Below, in pieces: positions 23,786 to 31,101 of a stretch of DNA of 41,798 nucleotides; position 1 is the stretch's first letter, and the number at the start of each line of letters is the position of its first letter. The position numbers and the translations under genes were made by a program. Under the pieces are notes generated by a model that was not told the origin of the DNA, made no database searches, and was given only the letters and a program-made list of their open reading frames with translations. The stretch comes from CBFDCQ01 sp965603355 (lineage in GTDB: Bacteria > Hydrogenedentota > CAZGCA01 > CBFDCQ01). The stretch lies in contig CBFDCQ010000023.1 in the NCBI GenBank assembly GCA_965603355.1, positions 1 through 41,798 of the forward strand. The letters are read 5' to 3'.

Positions 23786-25301
23786 GTTGATCATTAACGC
23801 AGGCAGGAAAGCCGTGCGGATCGCACTGATGGAGGACCGCAAGCTGGCGGAACTCGTTATCGAGCATGCCGAGAACAAGAGCTGTGTCGGAAACGTTTAT
23901 AAGGGTTGCGTCGAGAACGTTGTTCCCGGCATACAGGCTGCTTTTGTCGATGTCGGCATGCCCAAGAACGGTTTCCTCTACGTGACGGACGTCACGGACG
24001 GACTGGCGAGGTACGAGGAGGAGCTTGAAGAGGAAGTGGTGGATGTGCGGCCGAGGCGTTCCCGCTCAACCTCGATAGCGAAAGTGCTCAAAGAGGGTCA
24101 GGACGTACTGGTGCAGGTCACCAAGGAACCGCTCGGCACGAAGGGTACGCGTCTCACGACGTTTGTATCGTTGCCGGGCAGGTTCGTTGTGCTTATGCCC
24201 AACGTGAGCCATGTCGGGGTGTCAAGGAAGATCGCGGGAGACTCCGAACGCACTCGACTGAAGAAGCTGGCGACACAGTTGAAGCCGCGCGGCATGGGTA
24301 TCATAGTGCGGACAGCGGCGGAAAGTGTTGGCAAGAGAGCGCTTAGGGCTGATATCGATGTTCTGGTGAAGCAGTGGCGGACGATCCGCAGACGTATGCG
24401 GTCAAGGACCGCTCCTGCCTTACTTCACGAGGACGCCGGACCGGTATCCAGGATCGTGCGGGATCTGTTTACAAGGGACGTACGGAAACTGACAATAGAC
24501 TCGGAAGCCGAATACAGCAAGATAGTCAGTTTCTGCAGATCGTCCGATCCAGAGCTCAAGCGACGTGTGCGGCTCTACCGAGGCAAACGGCCACTTTTCG
24601 AGAAACTGAACCTGGAACAGGAGATCGACAAGCTCCTGCGCAGGAAGGTGTGGCTGAAGTCCGGTGGGTACATACTCATAGAGCAGACCGAGGCCTTCGG
24701 AGTCATTGATGTCAACACGGGCAAGTTCGTTGGCAAGACCAGTCTGGAAGAGACGGTGTTCAAGACAAATATTGAGGCTGCGAAAGAGATTGCGCGGCAG
24801 GTTCGATTGCGCGATCTGGGAGGAATCATTGTCATAGATTTTATAGACATGGAGTCGCCCAGACGCAGAGCGGAAGTGCTGCGTGTGCTTACAGAGGCGG
24901 TTAAGAACGACCGGTCGAAGCCCGCCATCTTTGAGGTTACGGAACTGGGGCTGGTTGAGATGACGCGGAAACGCGCCCGACAAAACCTCATGACTACCTT
25001 GAGCGAGACCTGTCCGTACTGCGAGGGTGCGGGCCACACTAAGAGTGCTACCACCGTGTCACTGGAGGTATTGAACAGGCTGGAAAGTCTGTTCGCCAGC
25101 ACGCGCGAGAAAAGCGTCGTGGTAGAGGTGCATCCTAGAGTGGCGGAAAGACTGCAGTCGACGGACAAGGATGCGCTGGACGAGATGACAGAGAGCTTCA
25201 AGCGCGATGTCCGAGTCAGTGCAAAACCGGATTTTCATATCGAGAAGATGAGGTTTAGGAGCGGTCGGACCGGCCGGATGCTTAAACACAGCAAGCCGTG
25301 A
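23775..25301 (+). CDS. rng: Ribonuclease E/G family endoribonuclease (RNase G-like)
   Basis: This 508-residue enzyme cleaves single-stranded RNA in rRNA maturation and mRNA decay. An S1 domain lies at about 35-125, interrupted by an acidic then basic loop (E-E-E-L-E-E-E-V followed by R-P-R-R-S-R-S). The DNase I-like catalytic domain has D312 in G-V-I-D-V-N-T-G and D355 in I-I-V-I-D-F-I-D-M, matching E. coli RNase E D303 and D346. The zinc-link cysteines C413 and C416 (C-P-Y-C) match C404/C407. There is no long C-terminal degradosome scaffold, so it is RNase G-length. ATG 23775 has a GGTGGG ribosome-binding site upstream. Confidence 0.95.
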   Translation: MNRELIINAGRKAVRIALMEDRKLAELVIEHAENKSCVGNVYKGCVENVVPGIQAAFVDVGMPKNGFLYVTDVTDGLARYEEELEEEVVDVRPRRSRSTSIAKVLKEGQDVLVQVTKEPLGTKGTRLTTFVSLPGRFVVLMPNVSHVGVSRKIAGDSERTRLKKLATQLKPRGMGIIVRTAAESVGKRALRADIDVLVKQWRTIRRRMRSRTAPALLHEDAGPVSRIVRDLFTRDVRKLTIDSEAEYSKIVSFCRSSDPELKRRVRLYRGKRPLFEKLNLEQEIDKLLRRKVWLKSGGYILIEQTEAFGVIDVNTGKFVGKTSLEETVFKTNIEAAKEIARQVRLRDLGGIIVIDFIDMESPRRRAEVLRVLTEAVKNDRSKPAIFEVTELGLVEMTRKRARQNLMTTLSETCPYCEGAGHTKSATTVSLEVLNRLESLFASTREKSVVVEVHPRVAERLQSTDKDALDEMTESFKRDVRVSAKPDFHIEKMRFRSGRTGRMLKHSKP

Positions 25302-25370
25302 ATCCCGACCGGGCAAGACCAGAACTCGAGCCCACAGCGCGACCCTTGTGAGCGCACCTGGCCAGCCCGA

Positions 25371-26222
25371 TCAGAGGCGATCGCAGGCGTCCTGATACCC
25401 GATCTCTATCGCCTCCCGCAAGCGCGACTTGTCGGTGGTAAACCGGCCCACGGGCAACGGGGTGTTCGGGCGAAGGAGCACGATCCTCTTACCGATGGCC
25501 TGGTACGTGCCGTCGGACAACGCCTGATGGGTGCGTGCGCGGCTCACGCGACGGTCAACGAGGCTTTTCTGCAGCGGTGTTATGAACGGCCGAAGGTTTC
25601 GCTGGAGGCATCCAATCCGCGCACCGGCTTCGACCTCCTCGCTGGACCGAACGCACAACACGTATATCGTGCCACATTCGCTTTCGAGGGCCGGCTCGAT
25701 GGGAACCGGCGTCGTCAGCCCTCCGTCAACGTAGCGTTGACCGTCGATAGAGACGGGCCCTCCGCTGACGTATGGCATGGCTGCGGTTGCAGTCAGGAGA
25801 GGAATGACGTTATCGCCCGTCAGTCTCCTGAACTCGGTCTTCAGGCTGGGGTACGCGGTGACCGCAACCTGAACCTCAGTGGAGCTGGCATCGATCCGCG
25901 CCGTGTCGATCTCGTGGTCGCGCATGGCATCGCCGAACATGTGGTCGAGGTCGAACACCGGCCGGCGCCGCCACAGTCGGAACGCCCTGTACGGATCGAT
26001 GAGTTGGCGGCCCGAACAGTGCTCCAACCAGACGTGCATGCACACGTCAAGTTGACCGGCGACGTAGCGGGTCGCGTTCATCGCGCCGACACTCGCACCC
26101 ACCATCAGGTCGAACGCGATCTTCTTCTCTGCCATCCCCTTGAGTATTCCGAGCTGGTACGCACCGCGCATACCGCCGCTGCTCAGGACGCAGGCGACCT
26201 TTCCGCCGGCGATCTCGCCCAT
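25371..26222 (-). CDS. Patatin-like phospholipase family protein
   Basis: This 283-residue protein has the patatin fold: an oxyanion loop S-S-G-G-M-R-G-A-Y-Q-L-G (14-25), the nucleophile elbow G-A-S-V-G with S44, and the catalytic aspartate in V-D-G-G at D166. The Ser-Asp dyad is complete, so an active lipid acyl hydrolase is expected; the substrate is unknown. No signal peptide or membrane helix is visible, resembling the cytosolic YjjU/RssA-type group. It is a single gene, convergent with rng, with its own promoter at 26264-26292 and a GGGGAG ribosome-binding site before the ATG. Confidence 0.92.
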   Translation of the reverse strand: MGEIAGGKVACVLSSGGMRGAYQLGILKGMAEKKIAFDLMVGASVGAMNATRYVAGQLDVCMHVWLEHCSGRQLIDPYRAFRLWRRRPVFDLDHMFGDAMRDHEIDTARIDASSTEVQVAVTAYPSLKTEFRRLTGDNVIPLLTATAAMPYVSGGPVSIDGQRYVDGGLTTPVPIEPALESECGTIYVLCVRSSEEVEAGARIGCLQRNLRPFITPLQKSLVDRRVSRARTHQALSDGTYQAIGKRIVLLRPNTPLPVGRFTTDKSRLREAIEIGYQDACDRL

Positions 26223-26263
26223 GGTTTTCTCCCCTCATCCTCCCTGGAACCGAATTGCCCACA

Positions 26264-26292
26264 ATTATACCAAGCAGCACCGACGTACTCAA
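26264..26292 (-). promoter_or_regulatory. Sigma70-type promoter of the patatin gene
   Basis: Read on the - strand: TTGAGT (26287-26292), a 17-nt spacer and a perfect TATAAT (26264-26269) preceded by TG at the extended -10 position. Transcription would start near 26257, about 35 nt before the ATG at 26222. Confidence 0.78.
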
Positions 26293-26372
26293 GGTGTTAC
26301 CGGACGTGCGAGCGCGGTGCGCGAAGCCACAATCCCAAACGCCGCGGTCACGGCGATGCGGCATCGTGGCGA

Positions 26373-26402
26373 TTGACTCGGGAACCGGCTGTTTGATACC
26401 AT
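26373..26402 (+). promoter_or_regulatory. Candidate promoter of the PHP-like gene
   Basis: TTGACT (26373-26378), an 18-nt spacer and TACCAT (26397-26402). The -35 is good and the -10 is weak. It lies about 77 nt before the ATG of the downstream exported protein and is divergent from the patatin promoter. Confidence 0.5.
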
Positions 26403-26478
26403 ATTGGCAGTGAGCCGGTGGTACGCGACGGCGCTTTGCGGCGCAGGTATGCGTTTAGCTTATGGAGGATAAGGTACG

Positions 26479-28176
26479 ATGACTCGGCAGAACCAGCATT
26501 CAATCTTGGCGAAATTGTTCCTGATAGGAATAGGACTCACTCTTCTTGTCACGACTGTCGTGCCGGAAGCCAGTGGCACTGAGGGTGCTGTCGCGTTCAG
26601 CCTGAACGGTCCCAACGGTCAGCCGGTACAGATGAACATCACACTGCAGAACCTTGCGACCGGTGAGGAGTACACGTTTGCCTCGGGAACCGGTCGCGGT
26701 CTCAGCGACAGACTGATTCCCGCAGGCAAGTATAAGGCTTACATACGGGCCCTGTGGCAGTATGTGGGGTACGTTGTTGACATACAGGATGTCGAGGTGA
26801 TCGCGGGCGACGTCACCACTGTAGAGAGCGCTTTTGCCGAGGCGGCGGGCAGGGTAGGGTTACCGGCTTTCGACACCGATTTTGACGGGGTCATTGACAG
26901 GGTCGAGCATGAGGTCGGGACCGACCCCAGGGATGCGACCGACATTCCGGGCCGGCAACGGCTGGACATCGACACGGGAGTCCTGAACAAGGAAGAGGGG
27001 TGGTATCGCGGCGAGCTCCGTTCTTACTCGACTTACAGCGGCGGCAGGATGAGCGTGCGCGACATCATTCAACGCGCCGAGAGACTGGGGCTGGATTTTG
27101 TCGCGATAACCGATAGAGGAAGCCTGGAATCCTGCAGCGATGCGGATTTCAAGTCGGATAAGGTGTTACTTATTCCAGCCTACGAGTGGGGTGTGGAAGG
27201 ACAAGCCACGCTTCTCGGTGCCAGGACTCTGATGAAGAACTGGGATAACAACCCGCAGGTTCAGGCCGCTATCCAACTGGCGCATGCGCAAGGAGTGTTA
27301 TTCTGCGTCACTGACCCCTGCTCAGCCGAGAACCCGTGGGAGTGGACTGTGAGTGGGTATCATGCGATGGAGGTCTGGAGCAATGCGTGGCGGTCGGAGC
27401 CGCGGACCGAACCGGGGGTCCTCGGGAAAGGCGAACGTACCAAGCCCATTGTCCCGAGCATGGAGATGCAGGCGAGTCTCGCACTGGACAATGTGTGTAA
27501 GAACTCTCAGGCGCTGAAGTTCTGGGATGGGATCCTGCAGCAGGGAATCAGGGTCTCGGCGGTGGGCGGCAGCGGCACATCTGACAGGCCGGGCGATATG
27601 GGTTCTCCGGTTACTTACGTGTACGCGCGCGAATTGTCCGTGCCGGGCATCATGCAGGGTATATTCTTTGGCCGGACCATGATTTCGTCCGGCGTTGATG
27701 GGCCGAAGGTGCTTTTCATGGCTGATATTGACGAGGACGGCAAGTTCGAGGCGCCTGTTCCGGGTTCCATCGTCCCGATCCACAAAACGCAGGAAGACGG
27801 ACGGTATCAGATTACCGAGGGAGTCAACCCTTATGGCGATACGGTGATCGACACCGACATCGTCGGAGCTCAGGTCAACCGCACGCACTTCCGCGTCGCG
27901 GTCGAGGGGTTGAGAAGAAGGGAAAGCGCCAAGATCAACGTTATAAAGAACGGCGAACTGTTAAGAACGGGTGTGGTGAATGTGGATAAGCCCGTCTATG
28001 ATTTCGTTGACATGCCCTGGAAGCCGAGCTATTACAGAATCGAATTGTTCAAGACCGCCGCCGATAGGAAGACCGGAGAAGGTTACGGCAACATCGAGAT
28101 GCTTGCCCTTACAGGCCCGATCTACGCGGATTTCATACCTCTGCCCGAGGAGGAAGAGACCGCGCCGGAGGAATAG
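26479..28176 (+). CDS. Exported PHP/CehA-like protein with replaced metal ligands
   Basis: This 565-residue protein has a signal peptide (about 1-35), a prealbumin-like beta region (about 40-125), and a Ca-binding-like D-T-D-F-D-G-V-I-D-R-V-E (132-143). A PHP/CehA-McbA-type domain (about 170-400) follows. In active relatives this domain begins G-x-L-H-x-H and continues I-T-D-H and G-S-D-x-H. Here the corresponding sites read G-E-L-R-S-Y (R181, Y183), I-T-D-R (R213) and G-G-S-G-T-S-D-R (365-370). Only E236 of the Y-E-W segment is kept. It is therefore probably not a metallohydrolase. A second D-I-D-E-D-G motif (416-421) lies before a C-terminal beta domain. GGAGGATAAGG precedes the ATG. Confidence 0.75.
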   Translation: MTRQNQHSILAKLFLIGIGLTLLVTTVVPEASGTEGAVAFSLNGPNGQPVQMNITLQNLATGEEYTFASGTGRGLSDRLIPAGKYKAYIRALWQYVGYVVDIQDVEVIAGDVTTVESAFAEAAGRVGLPAFDTDFDGVIDRVEHEVGTDPRDATDIPGRQRLDIDTGVLNKEEGWYRGELRSYSTYSGGRMSVRDIIQRAERLGLDFVAITDRGSLESCSDADFKSDKVLLIPAYEWGVEGQATLLGARTLMKNWDNNPQVQAAIQLAHAQGVLFCVTDPCSAENPWEWTVSGYHAMEVWSNAWRSEPRTEPGVLGKGERTKPIVPSMEMQASLALDNVCKNSQALKFWDGILQQGIRVSAVGGSGTSDRPGDMGSPVTYVYARELSVPGIMQGIFFGRTMISSGVDGPKVLFMADIDEDGKFEAPVPGSIVPIHKTQEDGRYQITEGVNPYGDTVIDTDIVGAQVNRTHFRVAVEGLRRRESAKINVIKNGELLRTGVVNVDKPVYDFVDMPWKPSYYRIELFKTAADRKTGEGYGNIEMLALTGPIYADFIPLPEEEETAPEE

Positions 28177-28257
28177 GAGCGGGACCGACAAGGAACTGCA
28201 AATCGGCAACGAACGGCGCGGCGTTTTCCACAACGCACTTGATTCGCGCGGGTTGCG

Positions 28258-28288
28258 GGAATCGGTGCCAGGTCCGCAAGCCGATTCC
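28258..28288. repeat. Inverted repeat before the spermidine-synthase-like gene
   Basis: GGAATCGG (28258-28265) pairs with CCGATTCC (28281-28288) across a 15-nt loop. It lies in the 142-nt gap before the next ATG and has no T-run, so it is not an obvious terminator; it may be an RNA hairpin or an operator, or chance. Confidence 0.35.
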
Positions 28289-28318
28289 AGGAAAGCGACA
28301 ACGTTGCGGAGAGAATGA

Positions 28319-30829
28319 ATGAGCCTGCAATCTCGCGAGTGGAGTAAATACGCAGCCACGTTTTGCGTCTCCGCAGCCATTCTCTGCCTTGAACTGTGCC
28401 ATATGCGCATTTTGTCAGTTACCATGTGGCAGAGCCTTGTCTACTGCGTGATAACCGTTGCCCTGCTTGGTTTTGGCGTGAGCGGAGCGTTTCTGTCAGT
28501 GTGGCGCGGCGCGTTCACAATTCGACAGGACGTGCTGCTTACGACTAGCACTGTCGGATTTGCCATCTCCAACTTGGCTGCGTGCTACGTCGGAGGCAAG
28601 CTAGGCGTTGACGCGTTCCGACTTGTTTCGGAGCCCGGAGTTCTTGTACCGCTCTTCGCGTACTTTATCCTGTTGGCTGTGCCGTACTTCGCCGGCGGGC
28701 TCACTATAGGCATTGTCCTAGCGCGCAATCCGGGCCAGACGACCAGGCTTTACTGCGCGAACATGGTTGGCGCCGGAGCGGGGTGTATCCTGTTTCTCCT
28801 GCTAATTATGCCGCTCGGTGCACCGAGGGTTTTGCTGGTCATGTCTGCCCTTTCTGCGGTGGCAGCGCTGCTTTTCGCGTTGCCCACCTGGCGGACCGGT
28901 GTTGCGGTGTCAGTCGCCTTGGCCATTGCCATTGGTGCGCTGGTTCCCGTGGCGGATGAATTGTATGCTTTCAAGGTGTGCGAGAGTAAACATTACAGCC
29001 GGGAGCTGAATGCAAATCCCGATACACATGTTGTCTATCGGCGCTGGACACCGACTGGGCGGATCGATGTTCTTGCGGGCTCCAAGTTGATCTTCCACAA
29101 TCCGCATACAGGCCTTGATTTTCCCTATCACCTGGTTTTGACTGATTGCGATGCCAACACCAGGCTGTTTCACTATCCACAGGACCGATCTGGTCCGTTC
29201 ATTCCCTTTGACAAAACAGCCTTGAACGCAGCGTACAGCTTAATTGAGAAGCCTGAGGTGCTGATAATCGGTCTTGGTGCGGCCAAGGAGATATGGGAAG
29301 GTCTTGGCCTTGGTGCAAGTGCTATCACTGCCGTGGAGTTCAACCCCGCCATCCTGGAGCTGGTGCGCACAGTGTACGCGGATACTCTCGGTCGCCCCGC
29401 TGAGCGTCCCGAAGCCACCGTCATCCATGCCGAGGGACGCAGTTACGTCCATTCCTGCGCGGACCAGTCATTTGACATGGTCTACATGAACGGCGTGGAT
29501 ACCTTTGCGGCTCTGAGCTCGGGTGCTTACACGATGGCTGAAAATTACCTCTATACAGCAGAGGCGTTTCGGGAGTACTTCCGCGTCCTCAGACCGGACG
29601 GTATCCTGAGCGTGAGCCAGGTGGCGTTCCGCGTCCCGCGTGAGATGATGCGCTTAGTGGTGACAGCTGCGGATGCGCTTCGTGAACACGGGGTGTCGGA
29701 ACCTTGGCGCCATCTGATCGTACTGGAGGAGTACGGTTGGGGCACCGTAATTGCGAGAAAGAGCCCGTTCACGCGGCGGGACGTTCAGGTCATCGAGCGG
29801 CTCGCCCGCAACACACCTTACCATATCGTGTATCGTCCGGGCCTCGAGGACAAACCCTTGTCGGAGAAGAGTCTACGGCTCTATGGCAGAGGTTTTGCCG
29901 AACCGGCGCCATTCGGCTCCGCCCTTAACCCTGTCGTTGCCTACATGCAGGCCGTTAAGAACGACACGGACGGTTCTTTCTGTAAGAACTACGTCTACGA
30001 CGTTCGGCCAGTCAGCGACGACAACCCGTTCTTCTTTCGTTTTCACAAATGGACCAGACTCCTCGGCGAGAAGGGCCGCGGGGTCGAATGGGACGTGTTT
30101 GGGGGTTCGATTGCTCTCGTGGTAATGCTGTCTCTGTTCATGGGCGCGTGCGTGGCTGTCGTCTCGTTGATCTTTGTCCCGCTCGTTGTGTCGTCAAAGC
30201 GAAAGGGAGATCTGTCGGTAACTCCCGGCGCGGTGCGTTACGGCATCTTTTTCGTGTGCCTTGGCGTTGGCTTCATGTTTGTCGAGATTAGCCTAATGCA
30301 GAAGTTCACGCTGTATTTGGGTCATCCAAGCTACGCGATCTCGACAGTGCTTTCCACCATACTGATATTCTCCGGGATGGGCTCACTTTGCTCAGGATTC
30401 GTGTCGTGGTCATACAGGAGGCTTGTGGTGGCCAGCGTGGGGGGGCTCTGTCTCTTGATCCTGCTTTACACGTTTGGACTAGACAAGGTGCTGCCCGGTC
30501 TGCTCTCCTTCGGGGCTGTAACGCGAAATCTGCTGGGAGCGGCCATCATTGCTCCTCTTGCTTTTCTGATGGGTGTTCCTTTTCCGACAGGACTCAAAGC
30601 GGTGCGGAGGAAAGCGGAGACCTTCATTCCATGGGCGTGGGGCGTCAACGGCGCGGCCGGTGTCTTGGCGTCCGTAGCCTCCGTGATGATTGCCATCCAT
30701 GCAGGATTCAACTTGGTGCTTCTTCTTGCAGCGGCGATCTATCTCTTTGGAAGCGTCGTGGTTATGCGGGATTTGAGCGGTAGCGCGATTCACTCTGCCG
30801 TTCAGGAGACTGAGCCTGCCACGCTCTGA
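28319..30829 (+). CDS. Polytopic membrane protein with spermidine-synthase-like domain
   Basis: This 836-residue protein has about seven membrane segments (residues 13-212), a soluble Rossmann methyltransferase-like domain (about 310-470) and six to seven more membrane segments (about 595-815). The middle part has V-L-I-I-G-L-G-A-A-K-E, I-T-A-V-E-F-N-P and a G-R-S-Y-V segment in the order of spermidine synthases. The usual G-G-G-D-G becomes G-L-G-A-A, and the catalytic D-x-x-D region becomes M-N-G-V-D. Aminopropyl transfer is thus doubtful; nucleotide or SAM binding is still possible. Large membrane fusions with SpeE-like domains occur in many environmental bacteria; function unknown. It follows the PHP-like gene by 142 nt, same strand. 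Confidence 0.78.
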   Translation: MSLQSREWSKYAATFCVSAAILCLELCHMRILSVTMWQSLVYCVITVALLGFGVSGAFLSVWRGAFTIRQDVLLTTSTVGFAISNLAACYVGGKLGVDAFRLVSEPGVLVPLFAYFILLAVPYFAGGLTIGIVLARNPGQTTRLYCANMVGAGAGCILFLLLIMPLGAPRVLLVMSALSAVAALLFALPTWRTGVAVSVALAIAIGALVPVADELYAFKVCESKHYSRELNANPDTHVVYRRWTPTGRIDVLAGSKLIFHNPHTGLDFPYHLVLTDCDANTRLFHYPQDRSGPFIPFDKTALNAAYSLIEKPEVLIIGLGAAKEIWEGLGLGASAITAVEFNPAILELVRTVYADTLGRPAERPEATVIHAEGRSYVHSCADQSFDMVYMNGVDTFAALSSGAYTMAENYLYTAEAFREYFRVLRPDGILSVSQVAFRVPREMMRLVVTAADALREHGVSEPWRHLIVLEEYGWGTVIARKSPFTRRDVQVIERLARNTPYHIVYRPGLEDKPLSEKSLRLYGRGFAEPAPFGSALNPVVAYMQAVKNDTDGSFCKNYVYDVRPVSDDNPFFFRFHKWTRLLGEKGRGVEWDVFGGSIALVVMLSLFMGACVAVVSLIFVPLVVSSKRKGDLSVTPGAVRYGIFFVCLGVGFMFVEISLMQKFTLYLGHPSYAISTVLSTILIFSGMGSLCSGFVSWSYRRLVVASVGGLCLLILLYTFGLDKVLPGLLSFGAVTRNLLGAAIIAPLAFLMGVPFPTGLKAVRRKAETFIPWAWGVNGAAGVLASVASVMIAIHAGFNLVLLLAAAIYLFGSVVVMRDLSGSAIHSAVQETEPATL

Positions 30830-30979
30830 GCCGCACCCGATACCTCAGCACGATGCTGTTCCGATCCGTGTGCGCCAAATGTCCTCCTTGACGCGTTGCT
30901 GAGCACGCCTCAACTTCTGAAATTGGACAGCAGATACTCTCGGCAGCATGTTAGTCCTAGATCGAAACAGACCCGAGCC

Positions 30980-31008
30980 TTGACAAACGCTGCAACTCCG
31001 CTTATTAT
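30980..31008 (+). promoter_or_regulatory. Sigma70-type promoter of the GH32-GH2 unit
   Basis: Perfect TTGACA (30980-30985), a 17-nt spacer and TATTAT (31003-31008). Transcription would start near 31015, about 87 nt before the GH32 ATG. The rest of the 272-nt gap after the previous gene shows no terminator or gene. Confidence 0.8.
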
Positions 31009-31101
31009 TGCAAGGTAAGGGGGCGGCCTACTGCCGTCGGGTGACGTTCTTGGGGAGAATTCCGAATTCCAGAAAGTGTTGGCTCAGGAAAGGAGAGAAC
31101 T

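Noticed and set aside
25527..26396. 289-codon open frame on the + strand
   Set aside because: It is antisense to the patatin gene, whose catalytic dyad, promoter and ribosome-binding site are all present.
30830..30979. Terminator after the spermidine-synthase-like gene
   Set aside because: Only a 5-bp CAGCA/TGCTG stem is visible and it has no T-run.
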